The notes under the pieces: model-generated
The model's database searches: none
Seen by the model: only the letters and a program-made list of their open reading frames with translations
What the model was told of the DNA's origin: nothing
In this document: positions 30,977 through 39,722 of the stretch, piece by piece
Layout of the letters: each line of letters opens with the position of its first letter
Numbering within the stretch: position 1 is the stretch's first letter
Assembly: GCF_029717145.1 (NCBI RefSeq)
Contig: NZ_CP099222.1
Span: forward strand, 4,216,001 to 4,280,000
Reading direction: 5' to 3'
DNA from: Citrobacter freundii
Lineage (GTDB): Bacteria > Pseudomonadota > Gammaproteobacteria > Enterobacterales > Enterobacteriaceae
Length of the DNA stretch: 64,000 nucleotides
Made by a program: the position numbers and the translations under genes

Positions 30977-31702
30977 ATGCACTTGTCTACACATCCGACC
31001 AGTTATCCGACGCGTTATCAGGAAATTGCCGCCAGACTTGAGCAGGAGCTTCGTCAACATTATCGCTGCGGTGACTACCTTCCGGCCGAGCATCAGCTTG
31101 CCGCCCGCTACGCGGTCAACCGCCACACGTTGCGCCGCGCCATTGACCAGTTGGTCGAACGCGGCTGGGTGCAGCGTCGTCAGGGCGTCGGCGTGCTGGT
31201 GCTGATGCGCCCGTTCGATTACCCACTGAATGCCCAGGCGCGCTTCAGTCAGAACCTGCTGGACCAGGGCAGCCATCCCACCAGCGAGAAGTTGCTGGCG
31301 GTGCTGCGCCCGGCCTCGAGCCATATTGCCGACGCGCTCAGCGTCACCGAGGGCGACAACGTCATCCATTTGCGCACCCTGCGCCGGGTGAACGGCATCG
31401 CGCTCTGTCTTATCGACCACTATTTTTCCGACCTCACCCTCTGGCCGCTGTTGCAGGGCTTTAACCACGGCTCACTGCACGACTACCTGCGCGAGCAGTT
31501 GGGTCTGATGTTACTGCGCACGCAAACACGCATCAGCGCCCGCCGCGCGCAGGCCAAAGAGAGCAAGGTACTGGAAATCCCCAACATGGCGCCGCTGCTG
31601 TGCGTGCGCACCCTGAACCACCGTGAAGGCGAAGAACACGCGACGGAATACTCCGTCAGCCTGACCCGCGCCGACATGATCGAATTCACCATGGAGCACT
31701 GA
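30977..31702 (+). CDS. phnF: GntR-family regulator PhnF
   Basis: Predicted repressor of the phosphonate genes; GntR/HutC subfamily. ATG 30977 gives 241 residues and MHLSTHPTSYPTRYQEIA, as in E. coli. The winged helix is N-terminal (about 15-80; YLPAEHQLAARYAVNRHTLRRAIDQL), followed by a UTRA ligand domain (about 95-235). The stop abuts the phnG start. Confidence 0.94.
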   Translation: MHLSTHPTSYPTRYQEIAARLEQELRQHYRCGDYLPAEHQLAARYAVNRHTLRRAIDQLVERGWVQRRQGVGVLVLMRPFDYPLNAQARFSQNLLDQGSHPTSEKLLAVLRPASSHIADALSVTEGDNVIHLRTLRRVNGIALCLIDHYFSDLTLWPLLQGFNHGSLHDYLREQLGLMLLRTQTRISARRAQAKESKVLEIPNMAPLLCVRTLNHREGEEHATEYSVSLTRADMIEFTMEH

Positions 31703-32155
31703 ATGCACCTTGATACCGCCACCCGCCAGCGCTGGATGCGCGCGCTGGCTTACAGCAACGCTGAAGACCTGAATGCGCGCGTCAACGCGCTGAAACTGAC
31801 ACCAGAATATGAACTTATCCGCGCACCGGAAAGCGGGCTGATGCAGATCCAGGCCCGCATGGGCGGCACCGGCAACCGTTTTTTTGCCGGTGATACCACG
31901 ATAACGCGCGCCGTCGTACGCCTGAAGAGCGGCACGCTGGGTTATAGCTACCTGCTGGGACGCAACAAACCCCACGCCGAGCAGTGCGCCGTGATTGACG
32001 CACTGCTGCAGGAACAGACGTATTTCCAGAGCGTAATGGAAACCTTAATTACCCCGCTAGAAGCGGAACGCGATGCGCTAATTAACGCTCGCCGTGCCGA
32101 AGTCAACGCCAGCCGGGTCGACTTCTTCACACTGGTACGCGGAGATAACGCATGA
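31703..32155 (+). CDS. phnG: C-P lyase core subunit PhnG
   Basis: Subunit of the cytoplasmic PhnGHIJ complex, which with PhnM cleaves methyl- and other alkylphosphonates. PhnG supports the nucleosidase step in which PhnI attaches the phosphonate to ribose triphosphate. Its 150 residues match the family; the C-terminal region is helical. It overlaps phnH by 4 bases (ATGA). Confidence 0.95.
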   Translation: MHLDTATRQRWMRALAYSNAEDLNARVNALKLTPEYELIRAPESGLMQIQARMGGTGNRFFAGDTTITRAVVRLKSGTLGYSYLLGRNKPHAEQCAVIDALLQEQTYFQSVMETLITPLEAERDALINARRAEVNASRVDFFTLVRGDNA

Positions 32156-32748
32156 CACGATCTACGGCACTACAGAGCGCCTTTAATTTACCCGTCCAGG
32201 ATGCGCAGCAGTGCTTTCGTCGCCTGCTAAAAGCCATGAGCGAACCGGGGGTGATTGTCGCCCTGCATCAGCTGAAACACGGCTGGCAGCCGCTGGGTCT
32301 GGCAACCACCAGCGTGCTGCTGACCCTGGTCGACGGTGACACCCCGGTGTGGCTGGCTCCAGCCATGGATAACGACATTGCCCGACAGAACCTGCGTTTT
32401 CACACCAATGCCCCACTGGTAGAACAACCGCAGCAGGCGGCCTTTGCCATCGCCGACAATCGCATTAGCAGCGAACAGCTCAACGCCCTCTCTTCCGGTT
32501 CCGCCGTAGCACCAGAGACCAGCGCGACCCTGATTGTGCAGATCGCGGGCTTAAGCGGCGGACGCATGCTGCGCCTGACCGGGGCCGGTATCGCCGAAGA
32601 ACGGATGATCGCCCCGCAATTACCGGAATGCCTGATTTATGAACAGACCGAGCGCCCGCATCCGTTCCCGCTGGGGATTGATCTGATCCTCACCTGCGGC
32701 GAACGGCTGCTGGCTATTCCGCGAACCACCCACGTGGAGGTGTGCTGA
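32152..32748 (+). CDS. phnH: C-P lyase core subunit PhnH
   Basis: Subunit of the PhnGHIJ complex with a fold related to PLP transferases but lacking the cofactor lysine. Its 198 residues include [19 protein letters not shown] at the N terminus and [21 protein letters not shown] at the C terminus. It overlaps phnI by one base (TGATG). Confidence 0.95.
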   Translation: MTRSTALQSAFNLPVQDAQQCFRRLLKAMSEPGVIVALHQLKHGWQPLGLATTSVLLTLVDGDTPVWLAPAMDNDIARQNLRFHTNAPLVEQPQQAAFAIADNRISSEQLNALSSGSAVAPETSATLIVQIAGLSGGRMLRLTGAGIAEERMIAPQLPECLIYEQTERPHPFPLGIDLILTCGERLLAIPRTTHVEVC

Positions 32749-33815
32749 TGTACGTTGCCGTCAAAGGGGGCGAGAAGGCAATAGCCAACGCCCACGCGCT
32801 GCAGGAGAACCGACGCCGGGGCGATGCGCACATTGCCGAACTGAGCGTGGCGCAAATCGAACAGCAGATGAACCTCGCCGTTGACCGGGTCATGACTGAA
32901 GGCGGTATCGCCGACCGTGAACTGGCGGCACTGGCGCTCAAGCAGGCCAGCGGCGACAACATTGAAGCCATCTTTTTGCTACGCGCTTACCGCACGACGC
33001 TGGCAAAACTGGCGGTGAGCGAGCCGGTCAACAGCGCAGAGATGCGCCTGGAACGGCGTATTTCCGCCGTCTACAAGGATATTCCCGGCGGGCAGTTGCT
33101 GGGTTCAACTTACGACTATACCCACCGCCTGCTTGATTTCACTCTGCTGGCCAACGGCGAGACGCCGCCGCTGCGCGCCGCGGAGAGTGAACAGGACGCC
33201 GCCCCGCACGTCTTCTCCCTGCTGGAAAATCAGGGGCTGGCGAAGCACGAAGAGGACGACGGCGCTCAGCCCGATGACATCACCCGCACGCCGCCGGTGT
33301 ACCCCTGCTCGCGCGCCTCGCGCCTGCAACAGCTAATGCGCGGCGACGAAGGGTATCTGCTGGCGCTGGCTTACTCCACCCAGCGCGGCTACGGGCGCAA
33401 TCACCCGTTTGCCGCCGAGATCCGCAGCGGCTATGTGGCGCTGGAAATAGTAGCGGAAGAGCTGGGATTTGCGGTAAACGTCGGCGAACTGCTGATGACC
33501 GAATGCGAAATGGTGAACGGCTTTGTCGCGCCAGAAAATGACTCTCCCCATTTTACCCGCGGCTACGGGCTGGTGTTCGGCATGAGCGAACGCAAAGCGA
33601 TGGCAATGGCGCTGGTAGACCGCGCCCTACAGGCACCCGACTACGATGAAACGGTCACGGGACCGGCGCAGGACGAAGAGTTCGTGCTGGCGCATGCGGA
33701 TAACGTCGAGGCGGCGGGTTTTGTTTCCCACCTCAAACTCCCCCACTACGTCGATTTCCAGGCCGAGCTGGAACTGCTCAAACGCCTGCAACAGGAGGCC
33801 GTCCGTGACCGCTAA
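32748..33815 (+). CDS. phnI: C-P lyase core subunit PhnI
   Basis: Nucleosidase-type subunit that displaces adenine from ATP/GTP with phosphonate to give an alkylphosphonate ribose triphosphate. ATG 32748 gives [12 protein letters not shown] and 355 residues; a GTG two codons upstream is possible. The family stretch TRGYGLVFGMSERKAMAMALVDR lies near 265-290. Its last 11 bases overlap phnJ. Confidence 0.95.
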   Translation: MYVAVKGGEKAIANAHALQENRRRGDAHIAELSVAQIEQQMNLAVDRVMTEGGIADRELAALALKQASGDNIEAIFLLRAYRTTLAKLAVSEPVNSAEMRLERRISAVYKDIPGGQLLGSTYDYTHRLLDFTLLANGETPPLRAAESEQDAAPHVFSLLENQGLAKHEEDDGAQPDDITRTPPVYPCSRASRLQQLMRGDEGYLLALAYSTQRGYGRNHPFAAEIRSGYVALEIVAEELGFAVNVGELLMTECEMVNGFVAPENDSPHFTRGYGLVFGMSERKAMAMALVDRALQAPDYDETVTGPAQDEEFVLAHADNVEAAGFVSHLKLPHYVDFQAELELLKRLQQEAVRDR

Positions 33816-34653
33816 TCTTTCCGGCTACAATTTTGCTTATCTCGATGAACAAACGAAACGCATGATCCGCCGGGCACTGCTGAAAGCGGTCGCCATTCCG
33901 GGGTATCAGGTGCCGTTCGGCGGGCGTGAAATGCCCATGCCCTACGGCTGGGGCACCGGCGGTATTCAGCTTACCGCCAGCGTGATAGGTGAAGCTGACG
34001 TGCTGAAGGTCATCGACCAGGGCGCGGATGACACCACCAACGCGGTGTCCATTCGCAACTTCTTCAGGCACGTAACCGGGGTAAACACCACCGACGCGAC
34101 CTGCGACGCGACGCTTATTCAGACCCGTCACCGCATCCCGGAAACGCCGCTCACGGAAGATCAGATTATTATTTTCCAGGTGCCGATCCCCGAACCGCTG
34201 CGCTTTATCGAGCCACGCGAGACGGAAACCCGCACCATGCACGCGCTGGAAGAGTACGGCGTGATGCAGGTGAAGCTGTATGAGGATATCGCCCGCTTCG
34301 GCCATATCGCCACCACCTACGCCTATCCGGTCAAGGTCAACGGGCGCTACGTGATGGATCCGTCACCCATCCCAAAATTCGACAACCCAAAAATGGACAG
34401 GATGCCCGCGCTGCAGCTGTTCGGGGCCGGGCGTGAAAAACGTATCTACGCCGTACCGCCGTATACCCGAGTCGAGAGCCTCGATTTCGACGATCACCCG
34501 TTTACCGTGCAGAGCTGGGATGAACCTTGCGCCATCTGCGGTTCCACCCACAGCTATCTCGACGAAGTGGTGCTCGACGACAGCGGCAAACGGATGTTTG
34601 TCTGCTCCGACACCGATTACTGCCGCCAACAGAGCGAGGCCCTTAGCCAATGA
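33805..34653 (+). CDS. phnJ: C-P lyase radical SAM subunit PhnJ, GTG start
   Basis: Catalytic subunit that uses an iron-sulphur cluster and SAM to break the carbon-phosphorus bond. GTG at 33805, 7 bases after CAGGAGG, begins VTANLSGYNFAYL and yields 282 residues; the longer open frame upstream is inside phnI in another frame. The four conserved cysteines are in CAICG...FVCSDTDYC near the C terminus (about 242-273), along with the HYMDP-like loop. It overlaps phnI by 11 bases and phnK by 4. Confidence 0.95.
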   Translation: MTANLSGYNFAYLDEQTKRMIRRALLKAVAIPGYQVPFGGREMPMPYGWGTGGIQLTASVIGEADVLKVIDQGADDTTNAVSIRNFFRHVTGVNTTDATCDATLIQTRHRIPETPLTEDQIIIFQVPIPEPLRFIEPRETETRTMHALEEYGVMQVKLYEDIARFGHIATTYAYPVKVNGRYVMDPSPIPKFDNPKMDRMPALQLFGAGREKRIYAVPPYTRVESLDFDDHPFTVQSWDEPCAICGSTHSYLDEVVLDDSGKRMFVCSDTDYCRQQSEALSQ

Positions 34654-35408
34654 CGCAACCGCTGCTTTCCGTCAATAACCTGACCCATCTCTACGCGCCG
34701 GGCAAAGGCTTCAGCGATGTCTCTTTTGACCTGTGGCCTGGCGAAGTGCTGGGCATTGTGGGCGAGTCCGGTTCCGGCAAAACAACCCTGCTGAAGTCGA
34801 TTTCCTCGCGCCTGACGCCGCAGTCTGGCGAAATTGTGTATCAGAACCGTTCGCTGTACGGCATGAGCGAAGCCGACCGTCGCCGCCTGCTGCGCACCGA
34901 ATGGGGCGTGGTACATCAGCACCCGATGGACGGCCTGCGCCGTCAGGTTTCGGCGGGCGGTAATATCGGCGAACGCCTGATGGCCACCGGCGCACGCCAC
35001 TATGGCGACATCCGCGCTACCGCGCAGCGCTGGCTGACCGACGTCGAAATTCCCGCCTCGCGCATCGACGATCTGCCCACCACCTTCTCCGGCGGCATGC
35101 AGCAACGTTTACAGATTGCCCGCAACCTCGTCACCCATCCCAGGCTGGTATTTATGGATGAACCCACCGGTGGGCTGGACGTCTCGGTACAGGCCAAACT
35201 GCTGGACCTGCTGCGCGGCCTGGTGGTGGAACTGGATCTGGCCGTGGTGATTGTCACCCATGATTTGGGCGTGGCGCGCCTGCTGGCAGACCGTTTACTG
35301 GTGATGAAACAGGGTCAGGTGGTGGAAAGTGGATTAACCGACCGCGTGCTCGACGATCCGCATCATCCGTACACCCAACTGCTGGTGTCGTCGGTGTTGC
35401 AGAACTGA
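34650..35408 (+). CDS. phnK: ABC-type ATPase PhnK of the C-P lyase complex
   Basis: ATPase that binds the PhnGHIJ core rather than a membrane permease. Its 252 residues include Walker A GESGSGKTT, the Q-loop region GVVHQHPMDGLR, signature FSGGMQQR, Walker B LVFMDEPTGG and switch VIVTHDLGVA. It overlaps phnJ by 4 bases. A BIME separates it from phnL. Confidence 0.95.
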   Translation: MTQPLLSVNNLTHLYAPGKGFSDVSFDLWPGEVLGIVGESGSGKTTLLKSISSRLTPQSGEIVYQNRSLYGMSEADRRRLLRTEWGVVHQHPMDGLRRQVSAGGNIGERLMATGARHYGDIRATAQRWLTDVEIPASRIDDLPTTFSGGMQQRLQIARNLVTHPRLVFMDEPTGGLDVSVQAKLLDLLRGLVVELDLAVVIVTHDLGVARLLADRLLVMKQGQVVESGLTDRVLDDPHHPYTQLLVSSVLQN

Positions 35409-35419
35409 TTTTTTGTTGT

Positions 35420-35496
35420 GCCGGATGGCGGCTTACGCCTTATCCGGCCTACAGGTGCGTTTTTTGTAGGCCGGATAAGCGCAGCGCCATCCGGCA
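35420..35496. repeat. BIME between phnK and phnL
   Basis: Two opposite REP units (GCCGGATGGCGGCTTACGCC ... and GTAGGCCGGATAAGC ... CCATCCGGC) within the operon. Confidence 0.87.
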
Positions 35497-35516
35497 ATAA
35501 GAACCATGAGGCTCAA

Positions 35517-36197
35517 ATGATCCGCGTAGAAAATGTCAGTAAAACCTTTGTACTGCACCAGCAAAACGGCGTACGCCTGCCGGTGTTGCACAACGCCACT
35601 CTGGACGTAAAAAGCGGTGAGTGCGTGGTGCTGCACGGTCACTCGGGCAGTGGGAAATCAACGCTGCTGCGTTCGCTGTACGCCAACTATCTGCCGGACA
35701 CCGGCCATATTCATATTCAGCACGGCGACGAGTGGGTGGATCTGGTGCAGGCTCCGGCGCGGAAAGTGCTGGAAGTGCGCCGTTCCACCATCGGCTGGGT
35801 CAGCCAGTTCCTGCGCGTGATCCCCAGGGTCTCGGCGCTGGACGTGGTGATGCAACCGCTGCTGGATCTGGGCGTCTCCCGCGACGTGTGTGCGGCCAAA
35901 GCGGCGTGCCTGCTGGAACGTCTGAACGTCCCGGAAACGCTGTGGCATCTAGCCCCATCGACCTTTTCCGGCGGTGAGCAGCAGCGCGTCAACATTGCGC
36001 GCGGGTTTATCGTCGATTACCCAATTTTACTGCTCGATGAGCCCACCGCGTCGCTGGATGCCAAAAACAGCGCCGCCGTAGTGGCACTGATAGAAGAAGC
36101 CAAAGCGCGCGGCGCGGCAATTGTCGGTATTTTTCACGATCAAACCGTTCGCGACCGCGTGGCGGACCGTTTGCACCTGATGGGAACCACAGCATGA
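35517..36197 (+). CDS. phnL: ABC-type ATPase PhnL of the C-P lyase pathway
   Basis: Second non-transport ATPase of the C-P lyase pathway; it binds on the PhnK-core assembly. ATG 35517 gives [12 protein letters not shown] and 226 residues; the longer frame (from 35418) runs through the BIME. Motifs are Walker [10 protein letters not shown], signature FSGGEQQR and Walker [13 protein letters not shown]. It overlaps phnM by 4 bases. Confidence 0.94.
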   Translation: MIRVENVSKTFVLHQQNGVRLPVLHNATLDVKSGECVVLHGHSGSGKSTLLRSLYANYLPDTGHIHIQHGDEWVDLVQAPARKVLEVRRSTIGWVSQFLRVIPRVSALDVVMQPLLDLGVSRDVCAAKAACLLERLNVPETLWHLAPSTFSGGEQQRVNIARGFIVDYPILLLDEPTASLDAKNSAAVVALIEEAKARGAAIVGIFHDQTVRDRVADRLHLMGTTA

Positions 36198-37330
36198 TTA
36201 TCAATAACGTAAAGCTGGTGCTGGAAGACGAAGTGGTACAGGGATCGCTGGAAATGGAGGGCGGCGTGATTCGCGCCTTTACCGAAAGCCAGAGCCGTCT
36301 GCCCGAGGCGCTGGACGGTGAAGGTGGCTGGCTGCTGCCAGGGCTTATCGAACTGCACACCGATAATCTCGACAAATTCTTCACCCCGCGCCCGAAGGTG
36401 GATTGGCCCGCGCATTCGGCGATGAGCAGCCATGACGCGCTGATGGTCGCCAGCGGCATCACCACCGTGCTGGATGCAGTGGCGATTGGCGATGTTCGCG
36501 ACGGCGGCGATCGCCTGGAAAATCTGGAAAAGATGATCAATGCGGTGGAAGAAACGCAGAAGCGCGGGGTCAACCGCGCCGAGCATCGTCTGCATCTGCG
36601 TTGCGAACTGCCGCATCACACCACCCTGCCGCTATTTGAAAAACTGGTCGGGCGCGAACCAGTGACGCTGGTTTCACTGATGGATCACTCGCCGGGCCAG
36701 CGCCAGTTCGCCAACCGCGAAAAATACCGGGAATATTATCAGGGCAAGTATTCACTTACCGATGAGCAGATGGCCCGCTACGAAGAAGAACAGTTGGCCC
36801 TCGCCGCACGCTGGTCGCAGCCCAACCGGACCGCCATCGCGCAGATGTGTCGCGAACGCCATATTGCGCTGGCAAGCCACGACGACGCTACCCATGACCA
36901 TGTTCTCGAATCACATCAACTTGGCAGCGTGATCGCCGAGTTTCCCACCACCTTTGCAGCCGCAGAGGCTTCACGCCAGCACGGCATGAATGTGCTGATG
37001 GGCGCACCCAATATCGTGCGCGGCGGCTCGCACTCCGGCAACGTCGCGGCGCATAAGCTGGCTGAACTGGGGCTGTTGGATATTCTCTCCTCTGATTACT
37101 ACCCCGCCAGCCTGCTCGACGCAGCGTTTCGTGTAGCGGACGACGATGCCAACCGCTTCACGCTGGCGCAGGCGATTCATCTGGTGACCCGTAATCCGGC
37201 GCGGGCGCTGAATCTCGACGATCGCGGTGTTATCGCCGAAGGTAAACGCGCGGATCTGGTGCTGGCGCACCGCAAAGGCGATCACGTGCATATCGACCAC
37301 GTCTGGCGGCAGGGAAAAAGGGTGTTCTGA
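36194..37330 (+). CDS. phnM: Ribose triphosphate phosphonate diphosphatase PhnM
   Basis: Amidohydrolase-fold enzyme that removes pyrophosphate from the ribosyl triphosphonate intermediate before PhnJ acts. Its 378 residues include metal-site motifs [13 protein letters not shown] near 50-62 and HDDATHDHV near 230. The C terminus ends [12 protein letters not shown]...GKRADLVLA, as usual for the fold. The phnN start is 2 bases downstream. Confidence 0.95.
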   Translation: MIINNVKLVLEDEVVQGSLEMEGGVIRAFTESQSRLPEALDGEGGWLLPGLIELHTDNLDKFFTPRPKVDWPAHSAMSSHDALMVASGITTVLDAVAIGDVRDGGDRLENLEKMINAVEETQKRGVNRAEHRLHLRCELPHHTTLPLFEKLVGREPVTLVSLMDHSPGQRQFANREKYREYYQGKYSLTDEQMARYEEEQLALAARWSQPNRTAIAQMCRERHIALASHDDATHDHVLESHQLGSVIAEFPTTFAAAEASRQHGMNVLMGAPNIVRGGSHSGNVAAHKLAELGLLDILSSDYYPASLLDAAFRVADDDANRFTLAQAIHLVTRNPARALNLDDRGVIAEGKRADLVLAHRKGDHVHIDHVWRQGKRVF

Positions 37331-37332
37331 CT

Positions 37333-37878
37333 ATGGGAAAACTGATCTGGCTGATGGGGCCGTCCGGCTCCGGTAAGGACAGCCTGCTGGCCGAACTCCG
37401 CCAGCAGGAACAGGCGCAACTGCTGGTGGCGCATCGTTACATTACCCGGGCCGCCAACGCCGGGAATGAAAACCATATTGCGCTGAGCGAACAGGAGTTT
37501 TTTACCCGCGCCGGACAGAACCTGCTGGCGCTGAGCTGGCATGCCAACGGCTTGTACTACGGCGTCGGCGTGGAGATTGACCTCTGGCTACACGCCGGGT
37601 TTGATGTGGTGGTAAACGGCTCCCGCGCCCATCTGCCACAGGCAAAATCACGCTACGGCGCGGCGCTGCTGCCGGTCTGTTTGCAGGTATCACAAGACGT
37701 GTTGCGCCAGCGCTTACTGGCGCGCGGGCGAGAAAATGAAACGGAGATTGCCGCCCGTCTTGAACGTGCAGCCCGCTATGTGCCAGAGGACTGCCATACG
37801 CTAAACAATGACGGTAGTCTGCTACAGTCAGTGAATACATTGCTCACACTGATGGGACGTAAGCATTCTTATGCCTGA
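37333..37878 (+). CDS. phnN: Ribose 1,5-bisphosphokinase PhnN
   Basis: Converts ribose 1,5-bisphosphate to PRPP, returning the sugar part of the C-P lyase pathway to nucleotide metabolism. Its 181 residues carry the P loop GPSGSGKDS and a guanylate-kinase-like fold. The next gene in E. coli, phnO (aminoalkylphosphonate acetyltransferase), is missing here; a REP unit follows directly. Confidence 0.94.
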   Translation: MGKLIWLMGPSGSGKDSLLAELRQQEQAQLLVAHRYITRAANAGNENHIALSEQEFFTRAGQNLLALSWHANGLYYGVGVEIDLWLHAGFDVVVNGSRAHLPQAKSRYGAALLPVCLQVSQDVLRQRLLARGRENETEIAARLERAARYVPEDCHTLNNDGSLLQSVNTLLTLMGRKHSYA

Positions 37879-37892
37879 GAGCGCACGGGCCC

Positions 37893-37927
37893 GTAGGCCG
37901 GATAAGACGCCTGCGTCGCCATCCGGC
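37893..37927. repeat. REP unit at the phnN-phnP junction
   Basis: A single unit (GTAGGCCGGATAAGAC ... CCATCCGGC) in the 72-base gap where K-12 has phnO. Confidence 0.8.
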
Positions 37928-37950
37928 TATACATGACCTGGGGAGCAACA

Positions 37951-38709
37951 ATGAGCTTAACGATCACTTTAAGCGGCACCGGCGGCGCGCAGCTGGTGCC
38001 GGTTTTTGGCTGCGACTGCCGCGCCTGCCAGCGGGCGCGTTTACAGTCGCAATATCGCCGCCGCCCCTGCAGCGGCGTGGTCAAATTCAACCATGCCGTG
38101 ACGCTGCTCGACGCGGGGATCCCGCATCTGATGGACGACTGGCCCGCCGGCAGCTTCCGCCAGTTTCTGCTCACCCACTACCATATGGATCATGTGCAGG
38201 GGCTGTTTCCGCTGCGCTGGGGCGTGGGGAAAACGATCCCGGTATATGGGCCGCCGGATGAACAGGGCTGCGACGATCTGTTTAAGCATCCCGGCATTCT
38301 CGACTTCAGCCACACCGTCGAACCGTTTGTGGTGTTTAATTTGCAGGGGTTGCAGGTGACACCGCTGCCGCTCAACCACTCAAAGCTGACGTTTGGCTAT
38401 CTGCTGGAAACCGCGTACAGCCGCGTGGCGTGGCTCTCTGATACCGCCGGGCTGCCCGACAAAACGCTGACGTTTCTGGGCAACAATCAGCCGCAGGCGA
38501 TGATCATCGACTGTAGCCATGCCCCGCGCACGCAACCGCCGCGCAACCACTGCGATGTAAATACCGTGATTGCGCTCAATGACGTTATCCGCTGCCCACG
38601 GGTGATTCTGACCCACATCAGCCATCAGTTCGACGAGTGGCTAATGCATAATCCGCTACCAACAGGCATCGAAGCCGGGTATGACGGCATGGAGATTGTG
38701 CTGGATTAA
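37951..38709 (+). CDS. phnP: Cyclic phosphodiesterase PhnP
   Basis: Metallo-beta-lactamase-fold enzyme that opens 5-phosphoribosyl 1,2-cyclic phosphate, the product of PhnJ. ATG 37951 (GGGGAGC upstream) gives 252 residues; the ATG at 37933 would add six. The zinc-site cysteine cluster [10 protein letters not shown] lies near 20-30, the catalytic HYHMDHVQG near 75-83 and further ligands DTAG, DCSHAPR and HISHQF. It is the last gene of the operon. Confidence 0.95.
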   Translation: MSLTITLSGTGGAQLVPVFGCDCRACQRARLQSQYRRRPCSGVVKFNHAVTLLDAGIPHLMDDWPAGSFRQFLLTHYHMDHVQGLFPLRWGVGKTIPVYGPPDEQGCDDLFKHPGILDFSHTVEPFVVFNLQGLQVTPLPLNHSKLTFGYLLETAYSRVAWLSDTAGLPDKTLTFLGNNQPQAMIIDCSHAPRTQPPRNHCDVNTVIALNDVIRCPRVILTHISHQFDEWLMHNPLPTGIEAGYDGMEIVLD

Positions 38710-38727
38710 GCGGAGACACTTCATAAT

Positions 38728-38781
38728 AAGACTTGTTAACAGGTCTTTCCCATCCTATATTAAGACCAGTTAAATGGTCTT
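38728..38781 (+). promoter_or_regulatory. Two similar palindromic operators with promoter, before the toxin-antitoxin pair
   Basis: Palindrome 1 at 38728-38747 (AAGACTTGTT / AACAGGTCTT) and palindrome 2 at 38762-38781 (AAGACCAGTT / AAATGGTCTT) each match their own reverse complement at 9 of 10 positions per arm and share AAGAC-GTT. Their centres are 34 bases apart. TTGTTA at 38733-38738 and TATATT at 38756-38761 form a sigma-70 promoter with a 17-base spacer, the -35 lying inside palindrome 1. This is the expected layout for self-repression by an antitoxin. Confidence 0.8.
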
Positions 38782-38792
38782 AAGGAGCGATT

Positions 38793-39044
38793 ATGCCACA
38801 TATCATTTTAAGCGACACCACCGCGAGCGTGAGTGAGCTAAAAAAGAACCCGATGGCGACTGTTAGCGCAGGGGATGGGTTTCCGGTCGCAATCCTGAAC
38901 CGTAACCAGCCCGCCTTTTATTGTGTTCCCGCTGAGCTTTACGAAAAAATGCTTGATGCGCTGGACGATCAGCAACTGGTTAAATTAGTCCATGAACGGA
39001 ACCAACAGCCACTGGTGGATGTTGATCTGGACAGCTATTTATGA
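38793..39044 (+). CDS. StbD/RelB-type antitoxin (Phd/YefM family)
   Basis: An 83-residue antitoxin. The DNA-binding N-terminal half contains SDTTASVSELKKNPMATVSAGDGFPVAILNRNQPAFYCVPAELY, the pattern of the RelB-P307/StbD group, and the acidic C-terminal tail (VDVDLDSYL) probably wraps the toxin. AGGAG precedes the ATG. It overlaps the toxin start by 4 bases. Repression of its own promoter through the two palindromes is inferred. Confidence 0.87.
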   Translation: MPHIILSDTTASVSELKKNPMATVSAGDGFPVAILNRNQPAFYCVPAELYEKMLDALDDQQLVKLVHERNQQPLVDVDLDSYL

Positions 39045-39328
39045 GTTATACGGTAAAGTTCAGGGAAGATGCGCTGAAAGAATGGCAAAAACTGGATAAA
39101 ACCATTCAGCAGCAGTTTGCCAAAAAACTCAAGAAATGCGGTGAAAATCCGCATGTCCCCTCCGCGAAGCTCAGGGGAATAAAAGATTGCTATAAAATCC
39201 AACTACGCACTTCAAGGTTCCGTCTTGTTTATCAAGTTATTGACGACACCCTGGTCATCGCTGTCGTTGCTGTCGGTAAACGCGAGCGTAGTGAAGTTTA
39301 TAATCTTGCCAGCGAAAGACTACGTTAA
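39041..39328 (+). CDS. RelE/StbE-type mRNA interferase toxin
   Basis: A 95-residue basic RelE-family toxin predicted to cut mRNA in the ribosomal A site. Family features are visible: the N-terminal helix region EWQKLDKTIQQQFAKKL, AKLRGIKDCYKIQLRTSRFRLVYQV and the C-terminal VGKRERSEVY, whose Arg/Lys residues are typical of the active site. The stop overlaps the yjdP 3' end antisense. In K-12 no such pair lies between phnP and yjdP, so it is an insertion. Confidence 0.87.
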   Translation: MSYTVKFREDALKEWQKLDKTIQQQFAKKLKKCGENPHVPSAKLRGIKDCYKIQLRTSRFRLVYQVIDDTLVIAVVAVGKRERSEVYNLASERLR

Positions 39329-39654
39329 CGATCGTAATCGTCTTCCATTCTACGTTCTTCATCTTCCAGCTGACGCCGTTCCTGATCGAGCCGACGCTGG
39401 CGGTCATCCAGCTGCCGACGGCGGTCTTCAAACTGGCGGCGACGATCGTCATATTGCCTGCGGCGATCGTCGCTTACCTGGCGTTGCCAGCTTTCGTCGC
39501 GCGAGTCATCGTAATCCCGATTATTATCAGGCTTATAGGCGTCGCTGACGGCGCGTTGAATATTGCCGATGGCGTCATCAATAATATCCGCCTGCGCCGA
39601 CACGGTGGTCAGCATCAGCAAACTGAAAAAAAAGATCGTCGGGGAGCGTGTCAT
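39325..39654 (-). CDS. yjdP: Secreted Arg/Asp/Gln-rich protein YjdP
   Basis: Function unknown; 109 residues. A signal peptide (about 1-22, ending SAQAD) is followed by an unusual strongly charged, repetitive helix made of R-D-D-R-R-R-Q-like repeats (RRRQFEDRRRQLDDRQRRL), probably a long coiled coil. It is a DUF2756-family member. The gene is convergent with the toxin gene, overlapping by 4 bases. Confidence 0.9.
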   Translation of the reverse strand: MTRSPTIFFFSLLMLTTVSAQADIIDDAIGNIQRAVSDAYKPDNNRDYDDSRDESWQRQVSDDRRRQYDDRRRQFEDRRRQLDDRQRRLDQERRQLEDEERRMEDDYDR

Positions 39655-39722
39655 AAACCAGCCTCAAAAAGAAACTCGCCCCACGGTAATCAAAGCGCTT
39701 GCTCACGAGTAGCGGAGGAATC

